Assembly (NCBI GenBank): GCA_014879435.1 | Contig: JACSSB010000386.1 | Span: 1-10,604 of the forward strand | Origin: Phycisphaerales bacterium | GTDB lineage: Bacteria > Pseudomonadota > Gammaproteobacteria > Competibacterales > Competibacteraceae | Length of the DNA stretch: 10,604 nucleotides | Reading direction: 5' to 3' | Shown: positions 1-7,887 of the stretch, one piece after another | Numbering within the stretch: the stretch's first letter is position 1 | Layout: each line of letters starts with the position of its first letter | Position numbers and translations under genes: made by a program | Notes under the pieces: generated by a model | The model's database searches: none | The model's input: the letters and a program-made list of their open reading frames with translations, nothing else | What the model was told of the DNA's origin: nothing

Positions 1-5
1 AAAGC

Positions 6-20
6 GGTTAAAATTTAACC
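6..20. repeat. short perfect palindrome in AT-rich left edge
   Basis: Arms GGTTAAA and TTTAACC flank a single central A, giving a 7-bp inverted repeat with near-perfect dyad symmetry. The size and AT-rich setting resemble an operator half-site pair, but the stem is too weak and has no T-run, so it is not a convincing terminator. It lies about 50 bases upstream of where HD-GYP homology starts. Whether it controls that gene or is a leftover of rearranged DNA cannot be decided from this edge. No regulator is assigned. Confidence 0.35.
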
Positions 21-32
21 AAAATGCGAATA

Positions 33-65
33 CGTGTAATTTTAGTCGCACGTTTCGTGTAATTT
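33..65. repeat. 10-base direct repeat, 23-base spacing
   Basis: The decamer CGTGTAATTT occurs at 33-42 and again at 56-65, start to start 23 bases apart. Each copy is followed a little later by TCGCAC (46-51 and 73-78), so the two stretches look like a diverged short tandem duplication. The second copy ends at the point where recognisable HD-GYP coding sequence begins (68), which suggests the repeat marks a rearrangement or slippage junction. This is seen directly; the interpretation is inference. Confidence 0.4.
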
Positions 66-67
66 AC

Positions 68-679
68 TTGCATCGCACCAGTGGATACGTACGCATTCTT
101 GCTGAATCGTTGCAAAGTAATCCGCGCTATGCCTCTTTTCTGACCGAGCGCAACATTCATCTTCTGGTCAAATCCGCTCCTTTGCATGATATCGGCAAGG
201 TGGGTATTCCAGATCACATCCTGCTCAAGCCAGGGGCTTTGAGTCCAGAGGAATGGACTGTCATGAAAACGCACGCCAAGATCGGCAGCGATGCCATCGA
301 GCAGGCGGAGCGTGATGCTGAAAAGCCGGTCGATTTTTTACGATTGGCGAAGGAGATCGCGCACTATCATCACGAAAAGTGGAATGGTAGCGGTTATCCA
401 GATGGACTGGTTGGGGATGCGATTCCGATTCCTGCTCGGCTCATGGCGCTGGCCGATGTGTTCGATGCACTGATTAGCCGACGCGTCTATAAAGCACCCA
501 TGCCCTATGCAAAGGCACGGGAAATTATCGCCAAAGAAGGCGGTCAGCATTTCGATCCAGATATTGTCGCGTGTTTTCTGGCCCGTTTCGATGAGTTCTG
601 TGCCATTGCTGAGCGGTATAGCGATAACGACGAATTGCTGCAGGCTAAGCTGGCCAAGGTTCGAGATGGAGTAGTCTGA
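68..679 (+). CDS. HD-GYP domain protein, N-terminally truncated (probable c-di-GMP phosphodiesterase remnant)
   Basis: HD-GYP proteins hydrolyse the second messenger cyclic di-GMP in the cytoplasm, usually fused to an N-terminal receiver domain (RpfG type). Counting from the TTG at 68, the protein shows the HD pair H40-D41 in HDIGKVGIPD, H69, H101-H102, the GYP motif at 109-111 within WNGSGYPDG, and D130 in LADVFDAL, so most of the metal site is intact. The family normally has E-T-G-N-H-I-x-R-T before the HD motif, supplying a Glu and a His ligand. Here the match starts at L-H-R-T, and the frame upstream reads F-R-V-I-Y, lacking both. No receiver domain is visible and no Shine-Dalgarno precedes the TTG. 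The frame is open to the left edge, so the true start may lie outside the window. A remnant seems likelier than an active enzyme. It sits 209 bases upstream of the kinase on the same strand. Confidence 0.75.
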   Translation: MHRTSGYVRILAESLQSNPRYASFLTERNIHLLVKSAPLHDIGKVGIPDHILLKPGALSPEEWTVMKTHAKIGSDAIEQAERDAEKPVDFLRLAKEIAHYHHEKWNGSGYPDGLVGDAIPIPARLMALADVFDALISRRVYKAPMPYAKAREIIAKEGGQHFDPDIVACFLARFDEFCAIAERYSDNDELLQAKLAKVRDGVV

Positions 680-699
680 TCGTCATTTGTGCCGATCAG
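676..699 (+). terminator. stem-loop overlapping the HD-GYP stop codon
   Basis: CTGATCG (676-682) pairs with CGATCAG (693-699) across a 10-base loop, and the stem includes the TGA stop at 677-679. Downstream is CGTACCTTCCTTCC rather than a clean T-run, so it is at best a weak intrinsic terminator or a 3'-end stabilising hairpin. The remaining gap to 845 shows no coding potential, no RNA-gene signature and no convincing promoter. Confidence 0.3.
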
Positions 700-845
700 C
701 GTACCTTCCTTCCAGTAGCCAAGCAGATATTGGGTAACTCCAGATCGATCCTAGATGGTTGTGAGGTTCTGAATAGGCGAGCGCTCAGTTCCTCATTGTC
801 CGCAATGGTGCGAAATGGGTCTGCCTTGGTGGTATTGCCAAAATT

Positions 846-874
846 TTAGCTTTTAAGATCAAGCTGATTTTTTT
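846..874 (+). terminator. weak stem-loop plus T-run just before the kinase start
   Basis: TTAGCTT (846-852) can pair with AAGCTGA (861-867) through an 8-base loop, with one G-U pair. Seven T residues (868-874) follow immediately. That is the shape of an intrinsic terminator, but the stem is short and AT-rich. It ends 14 bases before the kinase ATG, so if functional it would act either as the terminator for transcription arriving from the HD-GYP gene or as a leader attenuator. No leader peptide was identified. Confidence 0.3.
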
Positions 875-888
875 GAGACTGTTTCTGC

Positions 889-3800
889 ATGGTGAGTGCC
901 CACGTGAACACTTCTCTTGATCTCGATCGTTCCGATACCGTGAGCATACAGGAAACGCCATGGCGGGAACCGGTATTGTCGCAGTCCCACTTGGAACTGG
1001 TACTGGATGCTGCGGGTATCGGTATCTGGGAATACGACAATGCCACCGACCATCTCTATTGGAATGCCTCCGCCCGTGCCTTGCTAGGTTATGGTGCTGA
1101 GCAGCCCATATCCAGCCTGTCAGCTTGGTTTGCGCTGATTCACCCCGATGATTTGCCGGATGTACAAACACGCATCGCGACATCGCTAATGAAGGGCGAC
1201 TCGCGCTATGAGGTCGAATATCGTCTGCGCGTCGCAGACGGTCGGTGGGTTTGGTTTTATATCCGGGGCCGGGTGGTGCGGTGGGACGTAGATAATCAGC
1301 CGCTACTAACCGTGGGAACCCTGCAAGATATCTCCGAGCGCAAATACGCCGAATTGCTGCTGCAGATACAGCACGAGTTTTCTACGGTGCTGAGCAGTGA
1401 GCCGGATCGGGAAAAACTACTAGAAGCGATTCTAAACAGCGCACTCAGTCTGCCTGGGCTGGACGGTGGTGGACTTTACTGGCGCGAGCCGGACGATGGT
1501 TATCGCTTGGTGGTCCGACAGGGCTTATCCGAAACCCTTTGCACCCGGATGGGTTATCTGGCCGGGAATTCTCCTCAGGCGGCAATAATTCGGCTAGGTC
1601 GGCTACGCTGCAGTTCCACGCCAATGCCGGAGCATTGCGCTAGTCCCGCATTGATTCTGGATCCCGCGTTGATCAAGGAAGGTATCCACTCATTGGTGGT
1701 GTTGCCGATTCATGTCGATGGCGAAGCGCTCGCCTGTCTCAGTCTAGTCGGTCAGCAGGCGGGAGCGGTGGGTCGTTTGACCATCACCGCTCTGGAAACG
1801 CTCACACGGCACTTCACCCAAGCTCTGGAACGGTTATTGGCCCAGGAAGAAGCCATTGATCAGCGGCTCAATCTGGCGGGGTTGTTCGGTGCCATCGATG
1901 ATTATCTGTTCGTCCTTGACTTGAAGGGTTACATCCTGCACTACAACCCAGCCGTAGCGATGGGGCTAGGCTACGGCGATACCTTGATTGGCCAACCGGT
2001 CTGGGCCATTTATCCATCCGAGGCCCACGCCCAAGTCCGACAAGTGATGGGTGAGATCCAGACCGGAAGAACCCGCATGAGCTACACCTTGCCGTTGCTG
2101 GCGTGCGACGGTGATTGCGTTTTAGTGGATACTCGCGTGGTCATGGGCCACTGGAATGGTCGGCCAGCGATCATTGGGGTGTCGCGTGACATTACAGAGC
2201 AGGTGCGCCAGCAGAAAGCCTTGCGGCGCAGCGAAACCCTGTTGCGTGCCACCCTGGATTCGACGGCCGATGGCATCCTAGTGGTCGGTGAAGACGGCTC
2301 GGTGCTGAACACTAACCGCCGTTTTGGCGAGTTGTGGCGTATCCCGAATGAATTGCTCACCACGAAACAAGATAATCGTCTGCTTGGATACGTACTCGAT
2401 CAAGTATCCGATCCCGAGAACTTCGTATGGGACGTACAGCGCCTCTACCAAACCGGTGAGACGCATCAGACCATCGTGCAATTCAAGGACGGGCGGATTT
2501 TCGAGCGATTTACCCGAGCATTTTCTCTGGATGAGGAACAAGTTCGTCTCTGGAGTTTTCGTGATGTCACCAAGGAAAGAAAAGCACAACGCACGCTGGA
2601 AATCGAACGTGCTCAACTGCGGACCTTGATACGGTCTATCCCTGATCCGATTTGGATGAAAGACCCTGAAGGGGTCTTTCTGCATTGTAACTTGCCCTTC
2701 GAACGCCTACATGGGGCCAGCGAAGCAGAGATCATCGGCAAGACCGACTACGATCTCGACGACCCAGAATTGGCCGATTTTTTCCGGGCGAACGACCAAG
2801 CGGCCGTTGCGGCGGGTGGGCCGCGTGTCAACGAAGAATGGCTCACCTTTGCCAATGATGGCTATTGCGGTTTGTTCGAAACCATCAAGACGCCGGTCTA
2901 CGATGCGGGTGGTGAGCTCCTCGGGGTGCTGGGCATCACCCGCGATATCACTGCGATCAGGATGGCGCAGGAGGCACTACGGGAACGGGAGGAAATCTAC
3001 AGTGCCATCATCAATCAGGCGGGGGACGGCATCGACCTGGTGGATATGGAGACCTTGCGTTTTCTCGAAGTCAGCGATACGGCCTGCCGAATGCTGGGTT
3101 ATAGCCGCGAGGAAATGCTCGAACTATCTCTGCTGGATATCCAGGTTGACTTGGATGAAGCGGGTTTATACGCGTATGTCGCGAAAGTGCGGGAGGCAGG
3201 CAACGCTCGGTTCGACAATCGTTTCCGCCGCAAGGACGGTAGCATCCTCGATGTGCAGATCAACGTTCGGGTCATTGCGCTACGAGGAGCGGATTGTTGG
3301 GTCGCTGTTTGGCGCGACGTTGGCGCCGAAAAAGCGGGTCAAATGGCCTTAGCGAACGAAGCCGAATGGCGCCGAGCGCTGATCGAGAATTCCGGTGATG
3401 GTATCGCCATTTTTGACCAAGACTTCTGCGTTATTGAAGTCAATCGGCATTTTGCCGAGATGCTTGGTTACGCGCCAGAAGAGATGCTCGGTCTCTGTGC
3501 ATGGAATATAGATGCGGATATGAGTGAGGCGTGTATCCGTACTCGGTTCCCCGATATCTTGGCGATCAATGCCACGTTTGAGACCCACCATCGCCGCAAG
3601 GATGGCTCGCTCTATGATGCCGAAGTGAGTGCCAGAGGCGCATATATCAGTGGGCGCAGTGTTTGCGTTACTGTCACTCGTGACATCACCGAGCAAAAGC
3701 GTGCGCGTGAGGCGCTGCGAGAGCGAGAAGAACTATATCGCACCATCGTCGATCAGGCTGGTGAAGCGATCCATCTGGTGGATGCTGAAACCTTACGCTT

Positions 3801-6800
3801 CGTCGAAGTTGGTGATGCGGCCTGCCGCATGCTGGGCTACGATCACAACGAGTTGTTAGGATTGCCGCTAGCGGCGATTCAGACCAATTCGAGCGAAGAA
3901 GAGATCGAGGAGTCGTACGCACGGCTATTAGCGACCGGTGGCGCTGGTTTCGAAGCCCGATATCGTCGTAAAAATGGATACCTCATCGATGCACAGGTCA
4001 CTGTGCGTGTAATCCACCTTCGTGATCGGGATTATTTTCTCGGTATCTGGCGCGACATCACCGAGCACAAGCGAGCCGAGAGAGAGCTGCGTGATAGTGA
4101 AAATCGCTACCGAGCCGTGGTAGAAAGCCAGGATGTCGCGGTTTGTCGCTGGCTTCCCGGTGGCACCTTGACCTTCGTAAACGAGGCTTATCGGCAATTG
4201 TTCGCGGTGCCGGGTCAGGATCTGATCGGTTGTCGCTGGTTCGAATTTATCCCCGAAGCCGACCGCGAGGCGGTGATTGCTTGCTACGAAGAATTGGCGA
4301 TTAACCCGCACAAGTTGCACTACGAGCATCCAGTGCGTTCCAGTGATGGCGAGATTCACTGGTTTCAGTGGGTGGATGTCCCGTTGTTGGACAAACAGGG
4401 CCGCTGTGTCGAGTTTCAGTCGGTAGGCCGCAATATCACAGAACGTAAGCAGATGGAGGAAACGCTGCGAGCGAGCGAGAGTTCCCTCAATAAAGCACAA
4501 GCCATCGCACGAATCGGTAGCTGGATGCGAGTTCTTCCCGGTGAAGATTTAACTTGGTCACAAGAAACCTATCGCATGTTCGATCTGCCGTGCGGTTCGC
4601 CGGTTACACTCAAGATATTTTATGACCGTGTCCACGAAAAAGATCGAGCACGGATAGAGGCGGAACTGGAGGCAGCCATTGCCGGTGACGCAGTTTACGA
4701 TACCGAGCACCGCATCGTGGTCGGCGGCGAGGTGCGTTGGGTACGTGAGCGCGCTGAGATCGTCCACGATACTGCGGGTGTGGCGGTATCTGCCATTGGT
4801 ACCGTGCAGGATATTACCGAGCGCAGGCGGACCGAACAGGAGCTGCGAAAGGCTTACGAGCTGCAAACCGCCTTGCTTGATCAAGCCCCCGCCTTAGTCT
4901 GGCGTGCGGATATCGACGCCCAGTGTGATTGGTTTAACGCCACTTGGTTGGCGTTCACCGGCCATACCCTGGAGCAGGAGCTTGGCGCTGGCTGGGCCAA
5001 GGGTCTTCACCCCGAAGATCGCCAGCGTTACCTTGGCCGTTACCTTGATGCCTTCCACGAGCGCCATCCCTTCGAGATGGAATATCGGCTGAAGCACCAT
5101 GATGGTGTTTATCGCTGGATCGCAGGTTATGGCATTCCGCTGCATTCCAGCGAAGGCGAATTCGACGGCTATATCGGCTATTGCTTCGATGTTACCGAAC
5201 GCAAGCGTGTTGCGGTCGAGCTGGATCGTTATCGTCACCATCTCGAAGAAAACGTCGCGGCGCGCACTGCAGAATTGGAAGCGGCCAATCGGCAATTGCG
5301 GGTCAGCGATCTACGGCTTCAGGCGCTGTTTGAGATGAGCCAACAGGTCGATAGGCTGGATGAACGTGAGTTGTTGCAGCGTGGCGTCGATGAAGCGATG
5401 CGTTTGACCGACAGCACCGTTGGCTACCTGCATCTGGTCAACGAGGACCAGGAGACGATTCAGTTTTATGTGGGGTCGACCGATCCCATCCAATCCGAGA
5501 CTGCCATCCGCGATGATCATTACCTGATCGCCAAAGCTGGGTTGTGGGCGGACGCGGTGCGCTTACGTCGTCCAGTAACCCATAACGATTACCAAAGCTT
5601 ACGCGACCGCGAAGACCACTTGGAGAGCCGCGCTCATCTACTTCGCCATTTGGGAGTACCGGTGGTAGAAGGGGACAAGGTGCGGCTATTGCTGGGAGTG
5701 GGCAACAAGCCAAGCGAGTACGACGAATCAGATGAGCACGAGCTGCAACTCCTTAGCGCTGATTTATGGCGAATTGTATTGCGCCGCCGGGCTGAGATGG
5801 CGCTGGCAGCCGCCAAGGATGCGGCGGAACAGGCCAATCGGGCCAAGAGCGCATTTCTGGCCAATATGAGCCATGAGATTCGCACCCCGCTAAACGCAAT
5901 TGTCGGGCTGACTCATTTATTGCGGCGGGAGGAGCCAACGACCAAACAGCTCGAACGATTGGCGAAGATCGACACCGCTGCGCACCATCTGCTGACATTG
6001 CTCAACGACATTCTCGATCTATCGAAGATTGAGGCCGGTAAGCTGGAGTTGGAACGAACCGATTTTCACCTCTCGGATCTGCTGGATCAGACGCGCTCGC
6101 TGATCACCGAGGCGGCATGGGCCAAAGGTTTGACGTTGCGAGTGGAGGATCAGGCCAGCTCGATCTGGCTACGGGGGGATCTGTCTCGTCTGCGTCAAGC
6201 CTTGTTGAACTACGCCAGCAACGCGGTCAAGTTCACCGAAAAGGGTGAAATTACGTTGCGGGCACGGCTCATGGACGAGCAGGACGATAAGGTGGTCGTC
6301 CGGTTTGAAGTGCAAGATACTGGAATTAGCCTGAGTCCAGATCAGATCGGGCGGATTTTCAATGCCTTCGCGCAAGCCGATGCCTCGACAACGCGGCGCT
6401 ATGGAGGTACGGGACTGGGACTGGCGATTACTCGGCGGTTGGCCGAATTAATGGGAGGCGAAGTTGGGGTGGAGAGCCAACAGGGAGTGGGGAGCCTTTT
6501 CTGGTTCACTGCCCAGTTGGAGCGAGGACACGCCCTGGGGCGGTGCATTGCGCCACATCAGAAGGCGGAAGTCGAGCATGAGTTGCGACAGCAAGCGGTG
6601 GGGGCACGGGTACTGGTAGCGGAGGATAATGCGATCAATCGGGAAGTGGCGGTGGCCTTATTGGAAATGGTCGGGCTGGCGGCCGATACGGCGGTGGATG
6701 GACGGGATGCCGTGACTAAGGCCAGTGCTACTCCCTACACGTTGATCTTGATGGATATGCAGATGCCGGGTTTGGATGGATTGAAGGCGGCGGCAGAAAT

Positions 6801-7647
6801 TCGGCAGATTCCGGGCCGAGAGACCATCCCAATCCTGGCGATGACCGCCAATGTCTTCGCCGAGGATCGGGCACGTTGTCTGGATGCCGGGATGAATGAC
6901 TTCGTCGCCAAACCAGTCGATCCATCTGCACTGTTTACCACATTGCTCAAATGGTTGCCTTCGACGTCGAACCGGTTGAGCAAGTCAGCATTGCCCAGAG
7001 TGCGAGAAGAGGAGAGCATTGGTCTGGAACCGGCATGCCTTGCGGCCATTCCGGGTCTTGATGCAACACTGGGCTTGAGAAGCATGCGCGGGGAAGTTGC
7101 CGACTATCTTCGTCTATTACAGAAATATGTGGATGATCACATTGGCGCTGGGGCCGTGTTGCGCAAGCATCTAGATGCTGGAGATAGGACGGCAGCTCAC
7201 CAGCTTGCTCATGCACTCAAGGGAGCAGCGGGCGCGCTGGGGGCAACTCAGGTGCAGAAGTCGGCTGCCCAATTGGAGGCGGCACTGCGCGAGGAAGCGG
7301 CAGCAGCGGAGATTGAATCGTTAGCAGCGGCGCTGGAGGCCGGGCAGGAGGCGTTGGTTACTGCGCTGCAAGCAGCATTACCGATAGCAGTGATTCCCAC
7401 CGTGGCGGTGGATTACAGGCAAATCCGTAGCGTGTTGCTCCAATTGGAAACTCTATTGGCAGAAGCCGATATTGAAGCGGGTACAGTATTTCGAGAATCG
7501 GCAGCACTTCTGAAGGCGGCGCTGGGCAGGAAATCCAACGATCTGGGGTTGCGGATCGGTAATTTCGATTATGAGCGGGCTTTGGTGATCTTGAAGGAAG
7601 CGCAGGCCAGCTTGCCGGAACCGAGCGAATCCGAAGCGAGCGTCTGA
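889..7647 (+). CDS. giant soluble hybrid sensor histidine kinase (10 PAS, 2 GAF, HisKA, HATPase, REC, Hpt)
   Basis: A 2252-residue phosphorelay sensor that should pass phosphate His-Asp-His to an unlinked response regulator. Approximate modules: PAS1 33-153; GAF1 155-318; PAS2 326-444; PAS3 445-570; PAS4 571-697; PAS5 698-825; PAS6 826-943; PAS7 944-1068; PAS8 1069-1195; PAS9 1196-1322; PAS10 1323-1447; coiled coil 1448-1478; GAF2 1479-1643 (with HNDYQ and GVGNKP); HisKA with SHEIRTPLN, H1662; HATPase with N box N1774/N1778, G1 D1810, G2 GGTGLGL from 1839; REC with E1912-D1913, D1956, T1986, K2008; Hpt with AHALKG, H2108; a C-terminal tail from about 2175. Most PAS modules end in a D-I-T-E-like helix. 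No signal peptide, membrane segment or LOV cysteine motif (NCRFLQ) is seen, so it is probably cytoplasmic with an unknown ligand. An in-frame stop at 874-876 bounds the start; ATG 889 is chosen, though GTG 892 or 904 are possible and the Shine-Dalgarno is weak. Odd points: S1814 replaces the second glycine of G1, and PAS5 and PAS7 are near-duplicates. Confidence 0.95.
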   Translation: MVSAHVNTSLDLDRSDTVSIQETPWREPVLSQSHLELVLDAAGIGIWEYDNATDHLYWNASARALLGYGAEQPISSLSAWFALIHPDDLPDVQTRIATSLMKGDSRYEVEYRLRVADGRWVWFYIRGRVVRWDVDNQPLLTVGTLQDISERKYAELLLQIQHEFSTVLSSEPDREKLLEAILNSALSLPGLDGGGLYWREPDDGYRLVVRQGLSETLCTRMGYLAGNSPQAAIIRLGRLRCSSTPMPEHCASPALILDPALIKEGIHSLVVLPIHVDGEALACLSLVGQQAGAVGRLTITALETLTRHFTQALERLLAQEEAIDQRLNLAGLFGAIDDYLFVLDLKGYILHYNPAVAMGLGYGDTLIGQPVWAIYPSEAHAQVRQVMGEIQTGRTRMSYTLPLLACDGDCVLVDTRVVMGHWNGRPAIIGVSRDITEQVRQQKALRRSETLLRATLDSTADGILVVGEDGSVLNTNRRFGELWRIPNELLTTKQDNRLLGYVLDQVSDPENFVWDVQRLYQTGETHQTIVQFKDGRIFERFTRAFSLDEEQVRLWSFRDVTKERKAQRTLEIERAQLRTLIRSIPDPIWMKDPEGVFLHCNLPFERLHGASEAEIIGKTDYDLDDPELADFFRANDQAAVAAGGPRVNEEWLTFANDGYCGLFETIKTPVYDAGGELLGVLGITRDITAIRMAQEALREREEIYSAIINQAGDGIDLVDMETLRFLEVSDTACRMLGYSREEMLELSLLDIQVDLDEAGLYAYVAKVREAGNARFDNRFRRKDGSILDVQINVRVIALRGADCWVAVWRDVGAEKAGQMALANEAEWRRALIENSGDGIAIFDQDFCVIEVNRHFAEMLGYAPEEMLGLCAWNIDADMSEACIRTRFPDILAINATFETHHRRKDGSLYDAEVSARGAYISGRSVCVTVTRDITEQKRAREALREREELYRTIVDQAGEAIHLVDAETLRFVEVGDAACRMLGYDHNELLGLPLAAIQTNSSEEEIEESYARLLATGGAGFEARYRRKNGYLIDAQVTVRVIHLRDRDYFLGIWRDITEHKRAERELRDSENRYRAVVESQDVAVCRWLPGGTLTFVNEAYRQLFAVPGQDLIGCRWFEFIPEADREAVIACYEELAINPHKLHYEHPVRSSDGEIHWFQWVDVPLLDKQGRCVEFQSVGRNITERKQMEETLRASESSLNKAQAIARIGSWMRVLPGEDLTWSQETYRMFDLPCGSPVTLKIFYDRVHEKDRARIEAELEAAIAGDAVYDTEHRIVVGGEVRWVRERAEIVHDTAGVAVSAIGTVQDITERRRTEQELRKAYELQTALLDQAPALVWRADIDAQCDWFNATWLAFTGHTLEQELGAGWAKGLHPEDRQRYLGRYLDAFHERHPFEMEYRLKHHDGVYRWIAGYGIPLHSSEGEFDGYIGYCFDVTERKRVAVELDRYRHHLEENVAARTAELEAANRQLRVSDLRLQALFEMSQQVDRLDERELLQRGVDEAMRLTDSTVGYLHLVNEDQETIQFYVGSTDPIQSETAIRDDHYLIAKAGLWADAVRLRRPVTHNDYQSLRDREDHLESRAHLLRHLGVPVVEGDKVRLLLGVGNKPSEYDESDEHELQLLSADLWRIVLRRRAEMALAAAKDAAEQANRAKSAFLANMSHEIRTPLNAIVGLTHLLRREEPTTKQLERLAKIDTAAHHLLTLLNDILDLSKIEAGKLELERTDFHLSDLLDQTRSLITEAAWAKGLTLRVEDQASSIWLRGDLSRLRQALLNYASNAVKFTEKGEITLRARLMDEQDDKVVVRFEVQDTGISLSPDQIGRIFNAFAQADASTTRRYGGTGLGLAITRRLAELMGGEVGVESQQGVGSLFWFTAQLERGHALGRCIAPHQKAEVEHELRQQAVGARVLVAEDNAINREVAVALLEMVGLAADTAVDGRDAVTKASATPYTLILMDMQMPGLDGLKAAAEIRQIPGRETIPILAMTANVFAEDRARCLDAGMNDFVAKPVDPSALFTTLLKWLPSTSNRLSKSALPRVREEESIGLEPACLAAIPGLDATLGLRSMRGEVADYLRLLQKYVDDHIGAGAVLRKHLDAGDRTAAHQLAHALKGAAGALGATQVQKSAAQLEAALREEAAAAEIESLAAALEAGQEALVTALQAALPIAVIPTVAVDYRQIRSVLLQLETLLAEADIEAGTVFRESAALLKAALGRKSNDLGLRIGNFDYERALVILKEAQASLPEPSESEASV

Positions 7648-7664
7648 ACCAGTATTGCTTCTGG

Positions 7665-7684
7665 ACTCCCGCCTGCGCGGGAGT
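7665..7684. terminator. hairpin in repeat unit 1, possible 3' end of kinase transcript
   Basis: ACTCCCGC pairs with GCGGGAGT around a CTGC loop, an 8-bp GC-rich stem starting 17 bases after the kinase stop codon. There is no downstream T-run, so factor-independent termination is doubtful, but such hairpins often protect 3' ends from exonucleases. An identical copy lies at 7779-7798. Confidence 0.35.
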
Positions 7685-7728
7685 GACGATCAAATGGTGA
7701 AAGTCATTCCCACGAAACACTTGGCGTC

Positions 7729-7748
7729 ATTCCCGCGAAAGCGGGAAT
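7729..7748. repeat. dRS3-like palindrome, copy 1
   Basis: The sequence fits ATTCCC-N8-GGGAAT, the consensus described for Neisseria dRS3 elements. It forms an 8-bp stem (ATTCCCGC/GCGGGAAT) closed by a GAAA tetraloop. Similar elements occur in many other proteobacteria, so this is a family resemblance and does not imply Neisseria. Confidence 0.7.
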
Positions 7749-7842
7749 CCAGGATGCCTCGCATGATGTGGCTTCTGGACTCCCGCCTGCGCGGGAGTGA
7801 CGATCAAATGGTGAAAGCCATTCCCACGAAACACTTGGCGTC

Positions 7843-7862
7843 ATTCCCGCGAAAGCGGGAAT
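7843..7862. repeat. dRS3-like palindrome, copy 2
   Basis: Identical to the palindrome 114 bases upstream, including the GAAA tetraloop. It lies 26 bases beyond the stop codon of aapP on the minus strand, so it would fold at the 3' end of the transporter mRNA. No T-run follows in that direction, so a stabilising role is as likely as termination. Confidence 0.7.
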
Positions 7863-7887
7863 CCAGGATGCCTCGCGTGATGCCGCT

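Larger units (their letters stand above)
7657..7884. repeat. two tandem copies of a 114-bp inverted-repeat unit between convergent genes
   Basis: Unit 1 (7657-7770) and unit 2 (7771-7884) differ at four positions (7704/7818, 7763/7877, 7769/7883, 7770/7884). A third start, GCTTC, follows at 7885 and runs into the stop codon of aapP. Each unit has a left arm (7658-7688 in unit 1) and a right arm (7725-7755) that are inverted copies, agreeing at 25 of 31 positions, and each arm contains its own 8-bp stem-loop. A further decayed half-copy lies at 7703-7717. The block fills nearly all of the gap between the kinase stop and aapP. It resembles the short palindromic dispersed repeats common in proteobacterial intergenic regions. 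It encodes no transposase. Confidence 0.9.

Noticed and set aside
680..845. Possible sigma-70 promoter for the kinase (TTGCCA near 835 with TAAGAT near 854)
   Set aside because: The spacing is only 13 bases and no better pair was found, so no promoter is claimed.
2711..3352. 213-codon open frame in another frame of the kinase gene
   Set aside because: It overlaps PAS4-PAS5 coding sequence with clear homology in the main frame. Its composition is basic and low in recognisable motifs, as expected of a shifted shadow.
3928..4500. 190-codon minus-strand open frame within the kinase gene
   Set aside because: It is antisense to PAS7-PAS8, has no family motif and no ribosome-binding site noted, and the plus-strand frame is continuous.
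7657..7884. CRISPR array
   Set aside because: There are only two units, 114 bases each and identical throughout apart from four bases, with no alternating unique spacers and no cas gene nearby.
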